In this document: positions 22,830 through 33,255 of the stretch, piece by piece
How positions within the stretch are numbered: the first letter of the stretch is position 1
Layout: the number at the start of each line of letters is the position of its first letter
Source: Helicoverpa zea
Taxonomy: Eukaryota; Arthropoda; Insecta; Lepidoptera; Noctuidae
NCBI RefSeq assembly: GCF_022581195.2
Contig: NC_061475.1
Span: 8,680,001-8,744,000, forward strand
Direction: 5' to 3'
DNA length: 64,000 nucleotides
Notes under the pieces: model-generated
The model's input: the letters and a program-made list of their open reading frames with translations, nothing else
What the model was told of the DNA's origin: nothing
Databases searched by the model: none
Program-made: the position numbers and the translations under genes

Positions 22830-23031
22830 TCCGAGCCTTTTTCAAGACTATGTTGGGGTCGGCTTCCAGTCTAATAGGATGTAGCTAATGGAGTACCAGT
22901 GCTTTACAAGGGGCGACTGCCTTATCTGACCCCCTCAACCCAGTTACCCGGGCAACCCAGTACCCCTTGGCTAGACTGGTGTCAGGCTTACCTACTTGCT
23001 TCTGACTAGATACCCCTAACGACTGCCAATT
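22830..23031 (-). repeat. Type-A SINE, head lost
   Basis: On +: tail 'gttggggtcggcttccagtc', then the body to 'aacgactgccaa', where it stops. Small indels are present ('gctaatggagtacc'). Confidence 0.75.
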
Positions 23032-24292
23032 AATAAATTAAATCTAATAAAGCGCATTAAAAAATTGGTCCTCATCACAAATGGTTCTCGCGGTCGCAAC
23101 TGCGTCACGAAGGAACTACTTCCCACATCCGGTTAAAATACAACCCACACGACCTTGATTACCAATTTTTTTAAGTAAGTGTAAAGGTTTGCCATCCCTG
23201 GCATAGAGGAATAAAACAAACGTCCATAGCCCAAGGGAATAAAAACTGCTTGCGGGTAAGCGCTATTTATTAAACTTTATTTTGATGTTGAGCGATGTCC
23301 AACATTTTGTATGGTTACGTATTGTGGGGGAAAATTCTCTGGTTTGTTGTGATGTAGATGTTGTAGCGAGATTTTACCGAAATTTTATATTTGGTCGCGA
23401 ATAAAAAATGTGTAGGACGCGTCAACGCGACACACACTTTTTTTTGGTCGTTTTAGAAAGTATAATAAAAATGAATCTACAAAAAAAATTACAATTTGTC
23501 AAACAGCAAGCGTCCCAGGTACTTCCGAAGTTTTCATACAAAATATAATAGATGGCGCTGTGTGTATCGATTTGTACTTACCAAATTGAATTTTGTATAA
23601 AATATTAACTATTAACTATTTTGCATTTAATAAAATATTCATTAAATGAGGCATAAAAAATATGTTTCTGTCCTATATTTAATAGCACTATACAAAAATT
23701 AAAAAATATTAGCTTACCTTTTTCCTTTTTCAAAAATCTAGTAAGTAGTTCTGCTATAGTGTAATAGATTGCGCTATTTGCAATTTCGTATTTTTGTCAT
23801 TCGGTATTTTTTTTTTCTAAAATATTTTATATATGCCTAAACTATTTTTATATATTTTTTTTCTTCTTTGTAAATACAATGAAGACTATTGAAATATATC
23901 CCTATCGATGAAGTATTTTAACATGAACATCACGAAACATGACTTACCCGTGACTCGTTACAATTTTCTAACACAACGGATCCTATAACCAAGTTTCGAA
24001 CTAATCCTTTAAAGTTAGTTTTTATGCTTAAACTTTAATATAGGTGTAGAATGTCGTCTAAACTTTAGCACTTGCAACTTGCAGTAGTTGAGCACGAATT
24101 TGCATGTAACAGCATGTGTTAGAAATGGAACCATTCTATCATGCCTTGAAAATTTCAAGAGTTGAAGGAATAAACAATTTGAAGAAAGTGGGGAAGCGCA
24201 TTTATTTCGGACGGTAGATAAAGTATGATCATTTGGGAAAAGTTTGTGCTATGTTTGTTTGGAGTTGATTTAATTCAGATATGTAGGTATTA
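23032..24292. other. No gene seen
   Basis: AT-rich DNA. A Helitron-like scrap occurs near 23085-23160. A GC-rich 'ggtcgcgaat' stretch near 23390-23440 has no frame of note. Confidence 0.4.
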
Positions 24293-24303
24293 ATAACCAG
24301 CTT

Positions 24304-24405
24304 TATTGTAACTGTTACAGCCTTTTTATCGTTCCACTGCTGAACACAGGCCTCCTCTCACAGGGAGAAGGACTGAGCATTAACCACCACGCTTGCTCAA
24401 TGCGG
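24304..24405 (-). mobile_element. Short type-B SINE copy with 11-bp duplication
   Basis: Only the tail and part of the body are present ('acagcctttttatcgttcca', 'ccacgcttgctcaatgcgg'). ATAACCAGCTT flanks it at 24293-24303 and 24406-24416, so this short copy is itself a 5'-truncated insertion and not a later deletion. Confidence 0.75.
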
Positions 24406-24574
24406 ATAACCAGCTTGGTTGCTTTAAAATTACTTAGGTACCTACTTACGAATGACTTGGGCCATTTAATACCATGTGTAAATTGCAATAGTGTCCCTTT
24501 CTTACATTTTTGACTATTTCTCAGTTTCTAGATATCTTTAGAGTAGCAAAGTCGTTTAAGTAGAGATCCAGCAT

Positions 24575-24722
24575 TACCTGTCCCAACAATAAGGTTAGAT
24601 CTCAGTCTAAAAGGATGAAGCTGAGTACCAGAGCTTTGCATTGATTGACTGCCTATCTGTCCACCACAACCCAGTTGCTAGGACAGCCCGGTACCCTTTG
24701 TAAGACTAGTTATCATAATCCG
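24575..24722 (-). repeat. Type-A SINE fragment
   Basis: 'aaggatgaagctgagtacca', 'gcctatctgtccaccacaac' and 'cccagttgctaggacagccc' match the tail-side body. It is diverged. Confidence 0.6.
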
Positions 24723-25880
24723 CCTTGCATGCCTACTAAAGCACTTACAATTCTATTCAGCGAAAGCTAAAGAGAGATGCCGTCATACGTCAAAAAAAAA
24801 CTTAAAAAAGACTTATAGAAAAGTAGAAAATACGTAAAAAAGACTTATAGAAAAGTCTTTTGAAAACTGGAATAAAGCTAAAACACCATGTTCCCAGGTT
24901 CTTTTTATCCAGAATCCGCGTTAAAGAATGTATTTATTACACTTCTGAACGTTAAACCGGGGCCAGACTTATAAATGGCAACCTATTCAGAAAATAAACT
25001 AGAGAAATAGAAAAGTTTTCAGTGGCCCACTAAATGAATAGGTCCATAAATTTCAAAAAGGCTATTTTAAAATAAGAGCATTGAACTAACAGGACACGCC
25101 ATCGGACTATGTCTTCCATGTCACTTCCACTCGTATGCACAGGCACCAGAACATCAAGGTACTCTAATCCGTACCAAATTTTTGCAAGTCGACATTGAAC
25201 CTTATAGTCCAGGAATAAAGTTGAAAATATTTTAAAGAAACTTACCTATAGATAAATTATTACAGATTATAGTAAGTGAGTAGGTACTTAGCATAATGTA
25301 CTGTCATCTGAACATGTATTGTGTGCATCAAATTAATGCTTGTGTTTGTTTATTATTCGTGTGTGTCACGTGAGATGTGATCGAAAATGCATGACTGAGC
25401 TATCACTATTTGTGGAGTTGCTCGGCCCCCATAAATTGGCCGAATATTACATTCTTTAAGCAATGGTTCTTCAAACCTAGAGACAGACAAGATTTGCTGG
25501 GGAGTTTGTTGCGCCACTTCTTCTTCCCAACAATAGCACATAGGAAGTGGTGAGGGGTGGACGTTTTGGGGGCTGTCTTTCTGTATATTTTGACGTTCAA
25601 AAATGGTGTTTTTGCCTTAGTTTGACTTTATTTGATAGACGTTGCATAGGGATTTATGCTGATGCCAGTTCCAGTTGGTTCAATGCTCTAAGATTTTAGC
25701 CCGTGGCTTGTAGCTGGTAGCCATTAAAGTGGCAACTTACAAAATAAAACAATCGGGTTTAAATGATGCGTGATTGTGTATGTGTGAGTTTGGTAGGATT
25801 TGTATGTGCTAAGCAGTTTTATGTAGAGCTATTTTGAAATTGAATACTTGAATTTTCTTCACACATTATCTGTGTATAGT
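24723..25880. other. No gene seen
   Basis: AT-rich DNA. 25375-25430 ('gatgtgatcgaaaatgcatg', 'gagctatcactatttgt') recurs at 43555-43605, so it is part of a dispersed repeat. A 23-bp motif 'aaaaaagacttatagaaaag' repeats near 24805 and 24836. Confidence 0.4.
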
Positions 25881-25885
25881 CTGTG

Positions 25886-26150
25886 AGGTCACGTTAAACG
25901 GTAGGTCCCGGCTGATATTAAACATCCTTGACAGGCGTTACGGGTAGTCAGGAGTCAGTAAAGGGCTTATTAACCTTGACTAAATTCAGTCGTTTAAATG
26001 ATTCAGTCACTAAATTCAGACAAATGAAATCGCATTTAGGAAGGTAGGTGTCATTAAGTCATTCAGAAACCTAATTAGACGACTGGATTTAGTCAAGTGT
26101 AATAAGCCCTTTACCTAGAGGTGTTGAGTTACCGGTACAACTGGACCGAT
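25886..26150 (+). repeat. Type-A SINE split by a 155-bp MITE
   Basis: SINE body 'ggtcacgttaaacggtaggt' to 'gggtagtcaggagtcag' stops at 25958. A palindromic MITE follows (TAAAGGGCTTATTA at 25959 and TAATAAGCCCTTTA ending 26113). The SINE then seems to resume with 'cctagaggtgttgagttacc'. The SINE is older than the MITE. Confidence 0.65.
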
Positions 26151-26305
26151 CTGAAATATTCTTTCGCTATTGGAAAGCTACAGTCTTTCCGAGTACCATA
26201 GGCTATATTTTATCCTGGTACGAGCAGTAGTTCTCACGTGAAAAAAAAACAACCTTTTACTTGAGCAATTTTAATTAAAATACCATAAAATACTGTTAAA
26301 ATAAC

Positions 26306-27700
26306 CTATTTATATTCATCATCACTCTCAGCTTCACACTTAACTTCTACAGTTGTAACACTAGTCTCACATTTTCTCTTACCATAAGTCCTTGGTTGCG
26401 CAACCTTTGCTTCAGGCTCATTCGAATCTTGATAGAACCTTTTTAGAACTGTCAGTAGCATAATTTGGGCATCAATCCTTTTGTGGGTTGGTAACATATT
26501 TAATAACGGTACAAGGGATAAAGCAAAATTTGTGCTATCAACATTACTACTACTGCTACTGTCTGAGTCAGGTTTCGCCGTATATGTAATTGGTTCAATA
26601 CTCCTTTTTGGGGTCTTAACAATTGTTGGCGCATCATTTCTTCTCTTTGGCATAGCTTCTACGATAGGTATTTCTTCAATATTCGTGTCCACAGTTACCA
26701 TAGTGTTTTCTGCTTCATTTTTCTCAGGTAAATCAATTGTGCAATCTTTATCGTCATTGTCGTTTCCTTCGAATTCTTTTTTTAGGAATGACAGTTCGTT
26801 GAAGTAGAGATATTTACGCCTTTTGTAAGCTACTCCGAAGACGAATTTTGGGTCCTTTTGGCGTTTGATTTCGCGGCCGAAGCAAGCTCGCAGGTTCTTC
26901 CATCTGCGCTGAACTAGGTCGACTGGAATTAAGAACATTCTAATTAATAATTTAATAAACCTAAATCCGCATCAAAATCTGTTTAGCCGCACGTGAGATA
27001 ATCGGGCACCAAAATACATAAACACTAATGACGTACACAAACATACATGAGTACTAGATACGTCAAACCAAGAATCTCCTTTATTTAAAGTAGGATAAAA
27101 ACGATTAAAATAAGCTCTACGAGATTATTGAACCGCAAAATTAACTTTGTATTTGACTATATTAGTATTAAATACAAAGTTACATTTGCGGGTGGCAACC
27201 CACTCATAGAGCAACCCACACAAGTTCAATTTAAATTGACATGTGTAGGTGCTTTGCCGATTTAATTTAGAACGCCTTTTTAATTACAGTCTGACTATAA
27301 TACCTATTTCCTAAAAGAAATTCTCACAAAGGATCAAAACATATAAAACTGCATGGTCAAAAAAAAAAAAAACAACACGCAACACTGGCACAAAACAAAA
27401 AAAAAATACATTTGACAGTTGTCAGACGCTGTCAATGTCACCAACTGTCACCAAAAACCATGATGTCAATAAAAAAATCAAAACAAAAATCTAACCTTGT
27501 TCAATTCTATCACCAGCATCAGCAGTATCCCACATTTCTCCATAAATTGATTTAGCAACCTCCTCCCACAGAGATTTTTTAAACGTCGGATCGCCATATT
27601 TGTCCGCGTCTCTTGCATACAAACTCGGTCTAGCCTTCACTTCTTTGATTAACAACTCCGTATCTATTTGAACTAACTGAAACTCTGCAATTTCTGCCAT
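26306..27700 (-). CDS. MADF/BESS-domain DNA-binding protein, two exons
   Basis: A likely sequence-specific DNA-binding regulator of the insect MADF-BESS class (Adf-1 type); these act in the nucleus. Exon 1 is 27700-27496 and exon 2 is 26922-26306, joined across a 573-bp intron (GAACAAG|gttag and ttaattccag|TCGAC) in consistent phase, giving 273 aa. The MADF domain runs from about residue 12 to 95: LIKEVKARPSLYARDADKYG, then SLWEEVAKSIYG and LVQRRWKNLRACFGREIKRQ, with the conserved W and RWKNLR. The intron falls inside the domain. An acidic, serine-rich linker follows, then a BESS motif at about 200-233 (NFALSLVPLLNMLPTHKRID, then LLTVLKRFY), a protein-interaction module, and a basic-acidic tail. 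Start: the ATG at 27700, inside an open frame that begins at a GTG one codon upstream. The gene looks intact. Insects have many such genes, some derived from transposons, so target and process are unknown. Confidence 0.85.
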
Positions 27701-28537
27701 CACTTTATAACACAGGTTATGAACTTCGTTTTTATTTATAACAGTTTATTTGTACACTATAGACTTATTGAATAATGACACGCGTTCGCTCACTCTGAAA
27801 GGCGGCAGTGACTAAAAGTCGCAACAGCGGTGAATGCGAGGTTGCCGCGCTGTCGCCACGCTGTTGCCAGCTCGCGTTTCAACTCACAGCGACCAAACAG
27901 TTACGCGTTCGCGGAATCAAAATTTTAAATCGTTTTATGGTCGTTTTATTTTGATAAAACTATAATCTTGGAATATATTATTTCTACTGACGAAGTTCTG
28001 TATGTTACAATAATGTCAATGGTAATTTTTCAAATTGACTTCGATACTGAACGATAAAAACAAAATTCTGTTATAATCCGTTGTCATGGTAACTAAACTT
28101 ATTTTTTATTTATTTTTATGGTATTTTTATTTTATTCTCTCGTGTAAAAACTTTTTATTTAGTTACTTTTATTTAGGTATTACGGCTTTATATAGTTAGC
28201 GCAGATCTGTATTATATAGTAGAAGAATAAAATTGCTTAGATAGGTACCTAAGTACTTTGCAATATGTGAACCATTTAAAACAAAATAGATTTAAATTGA
28301 AAAAAATACCTAGTCATGATCTTTTTCAAATCAAAAACTAAAGGTAACTACGAATGTAATGTACTTTTTTACATTTTTCCAGCATTATTTCACAAACAAA
28401 ACAAAAACAAAATACTTTAAAATTTAACGCCTGACCAAACTTTGATAGCAAAGTGCTATATCGCACTTCATTGCTTTGAAAAAAATATTTTAATTTCTTG
28501 TTCTGAATTTTTTCATTTTTTTCGTTACGACATAAGT
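27701..28537. other. Probable 5' region of the MADF gene; otherwise nothing
   Basis: 27780-27900 is GC-richer than its surroundings ('ggcggcagtgactaaaagtc', 'ggttgccgcgctgtcgccac') and lies just upstream of the divergent start, so it may hold the promoter. No TATA box is certain. The rest is AT-rich. Confidence 0.35.
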
Positions 28538-29143
28538 CGCTCCTCCCACCGAATAATATCGTTATCAATAAATTCAAATTTTACAGGAAAAATAAAAGAG
28601 TGTTTTTTTACGATTATTGGAAAAACTGTGCAACCTAAGAGAATGATTTATATATCAAATAAAAGCTATTTATTTATAGAATCATTCTAAACAAATTTAT
28701 TTACTGTTTATTTTATTAGAACGAAGTTATTTAAGAAAATAATTTTTACTGGAAACGCTAGAAAAATATTATTTCGGAAAACAACATTACGATATTATTT
28801 GCGTAAGAACAAACAGACAGCGTGCACAATAATAGTATACTACAATGGTATTCATTAAATAAAGACAACCAAACATAAACAGTAATAGATTGTACCTGGA
28901 TTTTTGCCTATATAATGCATATTATATATTAAATTATTGTTTTATTACTATTTTATTTTTCAATTAACTATCAAGTAATATCAATTTATTAGAAATATAA
29001 ATCTCAATAAAACTATGACTTTGTGATAAAAGAAAACTGTTTATTAATAAAATGAAAAAACATAATCATTTGTTAAAAAAAAATTACAATCCAAACTATG
29101 ATTAGATCTGTCCGATCTTTCATAAACACCTTAGTACAATAAT

Positions 29144-29890
29144 TTAGTCTCTGTCATTGTCATCGTCACTATCAGAATCCGAAGCTGGTTGTCATTATAG
29201 CTTCGGAACGAAACGAATTATAAAACGAATGATAGTGGGCTTCAGTTCTGCATAAGCTGAGTAAATCTTCTAGCAGAGCTTTGCTGTCCGCAATTGGTTC
29301 AGAGTATGCTGGTTTTAGACTGGTCACTTCAATATTACCTGATCTATTCTGTTTGCCTCTTCTGGACCTATTGATACACTTTCTGTGTTTAAGTCAAAGA
29401 ATTGATCATCATAATTATATTTAAATTGTACTATATTGGGATTGGAATTTGAGACCTTTACTTCTACAATTTTAGTCCATGCGATTTTAGAGCCTTGAGT
29501 GTCTGTAGTCCAGTTTTTCCCAATGACAAGGTCTTTAATGTTGTAAAAGTCACTTTGTCCCATTTCTATTAAATTATATTTCTCTCCAGTAATTTTGGCA
29601 TTCATTATATTACACCATACACTTGGTCAGGTGTATATAAAACTTTGTTTTTCATTGTTCGTTCAATCAACGAATGCATGCTGTCACCCTCGTTTTGACT
29701 GTGACCAGTTTCAAAAAAACGGTGGGTAATATTTTCTATATAGCCTTTTTTTAAGGCATATAGATAAAGTGCAAACACATACCGGTTTTTATTTTGGCCC
29801 GCGCAACCATCCGAATAAAATGATATGTATTTGATTCCTCGTTGTTCTTCCATAATTATGAACTTTAGTAAACAGCTCCCTATTTCAATA
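29144..29890 (-). pseudogene. Decayed transposase-like gene with an SDGCAGQNKN motif
   Basis: The reverse strand reads, in shifting frames, YISFYSDGCAGQNKNRYVFA, ITHRFFETGHSQNEGDSMHS, then KNKVLYTPDQVYGVI (29853-29605), a second piece starting MNAKITGEKYNLIEMGQSDF (29605-29324), then SEPIADSKALLEDLLSLCRT and an acidic end PASDSDSDDDNDRD with a stop at 29144. The D of YSDGCAGQNKN and an acidic residue in GHSQNEGDS look like parts of an RNase-H-like catalytic core, but this is inference. Frame breaks occur near 29605, 29335 and 29200. A possible N-terminus (ATG, MKKFVLKNPRARRMLDLLNY) lies at about 32163-32100, on the far side of the inserted LINE. I do not recognise the family. Confidence 0.55.
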
Positions 29891-29989
29891 GAGCCTCTTT
29901 AAGCTGTAGAAAGGTGCCACACATAAATCTTTCTTTGGTTTAAAAAATGAGTAGTTATATTGAGTATTAAATATTGATTCGTATTGACT

Positions 29990-32095
29990 CTCTTTGAATA
30001 TCAACTTCAAGGCCGAACGTTTCCGTCTGATGAAGGCCAGGCTCCGACCAACACTGCTCCAAACCATGACAGGATCTGAAACGTTCCAGTCAAATCTGGA
30101 GGACCGATTTGCCGCTTTGGAAACCACAACAGACGTTAACCAGAACCATGAATATGTGGTTCGGATCCTCAGGGAGGAAGGTTCGAGATTCTGTAACATG
30201 CAGCGTAAGGGCAAGAAATCAAAGCTTTCGGAAGAGACATTAGGGCTTATGAAGAAACGACGTGAAAACCCGCCTGTCACTTCGTCAGCTAAGCGGGCTC
30301 TAAACCAAGAGATCAACAAGCACGTACGACGCGACCTCCGGTGCTCCAATACTCTTGTCATTGAAAGAGCAATTGAGCTGAATCGGGGGTCAAAGGTGTT
30401 CGTACAATCTCTTGGAAGAAGCCACTTGACGAAGCTGACCACAACAAGTGGAGAAGTCGTTGCTTCGGTGCCGGCAGTCTTTTCGGAAGTGGAAAATTTA
30501 TATGTCCGGTTATACGCATCGCATGCATCTCGACCTGATCTCGGAAATGAGGATTCTAGAGCCACATTAACACGCCATTTCACCGAAGACCTGCCAGAAG
30601 TCAGCAGTGGCGAAATCGAGATCGCTCTGAGACAGCTCAAAAATGGAAAAGCCCCTGGCGAGGATGGCATTACAACAGAGCTATTAAAAGCTGGAGGAAA
30701 CCCCTTACTGGGGGAGCTCCAGAAGCTTTTTAATGCCGTCCTGTTTGAAGGGAGAACTCCAGAGGCGTGGAGTAGGAGTGTTGTCGTCCTGTTCTTCAAA
30801 AAGGGAGACAAAACCCAGCTGAAGAACTATCGACCCATTTCCCTCCTAAGCCATGTCTATAAGCTGTTCTCAAGAATGATCACGAACCGACTTGCGCGAA
30901 GACTCGACGAATTCCAACCACCGGAGCAGGCTGGGTTTCGGAGCGGATACGGCACCATAGACCACATCCACACAGTGCGGCAGATTATACAGAAAACCGA
31001 AGAATATAATCAGCCCCTGTGTCTAGCATTTGTGGACTATAAGAAGGCCTTTGTCTCAGTTAAAATCTGGTCTGTTCTGGAGTCCCTGCAGCGTTGTCAA
31101 GTAGATTGGCGATACATCCAAGTGATGAGATGTCTCTACGAAGCCGCTACAATGTCCGTCCAAGTACAGAATCAGCAAACAAGGCCCATACCGTTGCATC
31201 GATGAGTGAGACAAGGGGATGTTATTTCCCCGAAACTGTTCACTAATGCAATGGAGGATATGTTCAAGACGCTGAACTGGAAAGGACGCGGCATCAAAAT
31301 CAATGGCGAACACATCTCTCACTTGCAATTTGCTGACGATATCGTCATCATGGCGGAAACGCTGCAGGACCTACAACAGATGCTGAACGACCTGGCTGAA
31401 TCTTCTCTACGCATCGGCCTACGGATGAACTTGGACAAAACCAAGGTCATGTTCAATGAACATGTTTTACCGGGACCGATTGCGATACACGGCGCCGTTC
31501 TCGAAGTTGCTCGGAAATATGTATACCTCGGGCAGACATTGCAGTTAGATAGAAACAACTTTGAGGACGAGGTGAATAGGAGAATTCAGTTGGGTTGGGC
31601 TGCATTTGGGAAGCTACGTCGAGTCCTAACATCGTCGATCCCACAGTGCCTAAAGACAAAAGTCTTCAATCAGTGCGTCATGACTTACGGAGCCGAAACG
31701 TGGACACTGTCGGTACGGCTGGTTCACAAGTTTAAAGTCGCTCAGCGGGCTATGGAAAGGGCTATGCTCGGCATTTCTCTGAGGGATCGCATCAAAAATG
31801 AGGTAATCCGTCAGAGAAACAAGGTCATCGACATAGCCCACCGAATCAGCAAGCAGAAGTGGCAGTGGGCTGGCCATATTAGCCGAAGAACCGATAACCT
31901 TTGGGGTAAACGAGTTCTAGAGTGGAGACCACGCCTCGGCAAACGTAGTGTAGGACGTCCTCAGGCACGGTGGAGTGATGACTTGCGCAAGACGGCTGGC
32001 AGGAGCTGGATGCGAGAAGCCGAAAATCGATCTCAGTGGCGTGCACTTGGAGAGGCCTATGTCTAGCAGTGGACTGCGATAGGCTGATGATGAGG
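29990..32095 (+). mobile_element. RTE-clade LINE, endonuclease lost, one stop in RT
   Basis: Two frames in the same phase (29994-31205 and 31206-32066) are separated by a single TGA at 31203. Together they give about 690 aa of an RTE-type pol. They show NGKAPGEDGITTELLKAGG, PEAWSRSVVVLFFKKGDK, NYRPISLLSHVYKLFSRMI, EQAGFRSGYGTIDHIHTVRQ, AFVDYKKAFVSV, RQGDVISPKLFTNAMEDMF and LQFADDIVIMAE (catalytic FADD), and end with GRPQARWSDDLRKTAGRSWM. The TGA stands where RTE proteins have a Gly (GVRQGD), a one-base change. The last stop (TAG at 32064) replaces the usual Gln of EAYVQQW. The apurinic-like endonuclease is missing, so the copy is 5'-truncated. The tail 'gcctatgtctagcagtggac' then 'aggctgatgatga' matches the type-B SINE tail. 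The element lies inside the TIR transposon 28538-32897. Confidence 0.85.
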
Positions 32096-32939
32096 ACCAG
32101 AATAATTCAACAAATCCAACATTCGTCTAGCTCGGGGATTTTTCAAAACAAACTTTTTCATTTTTGCAGTATTTTGATGACACTTTATTCTTAATCTATA
32201 CAATTAACTCTATAGATATTAATTTAAAACAGAAAATCGCTTTATATTTAAGTAAACTCGTATTTATTGCAATTAAAACAGAGCGCAACACTTCACCACG
32301 AAATTATTGTCCGGTACTGATTTAAAGTAAACAAACACGGCGACTAGGCAGCACGTGCCGCGTACTCAGTATTATTCTATCCCTTTCGTTATCACTAGAA
32401 AAAAAGAAAGCGATGCGTATTGCATGTAGCTCGCGGTAATAGATAATACAGTAATCGTATGTTGAGTGTAAACATCGCCTCGGTAAACTATTGCAAAAGT
32501 AACTGTTAGTTTTTTTTTAAATATAATTTAATAGTAACTAGCATTACCATAATTTAAAAATAAAATGTCTACAGGAATAGTATTGTTAGAATATTTTACT
32601 ATAAAATGAGTTTCCTGTTCTTTCTAGAATAATATCGTTATTGTGACAAATTGAAAATCTTATTTGCAGCGCTACCCGTAATCACTACTAGTGATGGTAT
32701 TCACGTAAATAAGCACAATCAATCTGTAACAGAATAATAATGCTATGGTTATTATAAAAATTCTAGTTTGTAATATACTTATAAGAAAAATGTGAAAAAA
32801 AAATTACAAGGTGTAAAAGAGTATGTACATGACGAATATGCAATAAAACGAAAAGCATCGTTATGTCACATTACGATATTATTCGGTGGGAGGAGCGAAG
32901 TAGTCTATTAATATTTGTTATATAAAACAGATTTTATTT

Positions 32940-33255
32940 AATATCTATTAATGGTTTTATGCGTGAACTGACGGATAACCGTATTCAGTTCATAACTTTG
33001 GCCTTGAACCGTCACGATCGATACTGTACGGGCAAAATGTTTCACGGTCGGTCATGTACATCGCCAATCTGTACTGACGTATGTATCGTCCTCGTCAAAC
33101 GTTTTGACGCCTCGGAACATTGCGCAAATCTCTGAGAAGAGGGTCTTATAGACCACGAGCAAAGGTTGTGCTAGGAATTTAGTTGTAGTTTGCAAACCAC
33201 CGTTGTGTTGTTCGAAAACTGTAGGCTCATGTGTGAAGAATAGCGACAATGATTT
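32940..33255 (-). other. Unidentified coding-like fragment
   Basis: The reverse strand holds an open frame from about 33280 to 33052, including SLSLFFTHEPTVFEQHNGG, KFLAQPLLVVYKTLFSEICA and MFRGVKTFDEDDTYVS. Base composition is higher in GC than in the flanks and the protein looks natural, with no clear ATG. It could be an exon, a retrocopy piece or part of an unknown mobile element. I do not recognise it. Confidence 0.3.

Larger units (their letters stand above)
28538..32897 (-). mobile_element. TIR DNA transposon of unplaced superfamily, split by an RTE LINE
   Basis: CGCTCCTCCCACCGAATAAT begins a 25-bp inverted repeat at 28538-28562, matched exactly in reverse at 32873-32897. AAGT flanks both ends (28534-28537 and 32898-32901), a 4-bp target duplication. 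Between them lies a decayed transposase on the reverse strand and a 2.1-kb RTE LINE, so the original element was about 2.2 kb. No terminal TTAA or CCCT is seen, which argues against piggyBac. A 4-bp duplication would suit Sola- or Ginger-like groups, but I cannot assign it from the protein. Confidence 0.75.

Noticed and set aside
26481..26807. 108-aa hydrophobic-looking frame on +
   Set aside because: Antisense shadow of MADF gene exon 2.
29885..30811. 308-aa open frame on the reverse strand
   Set aside because: It lies opposite the RTE pol frame and has no domain, so it is a shadow frame.
28538..32897. piggyBac assignment for the TIR element
   Set aside because: The ends do not start CCCT and the duplication is AAGT, not TTAA. 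The protein lacks piggyBac hallmarks.
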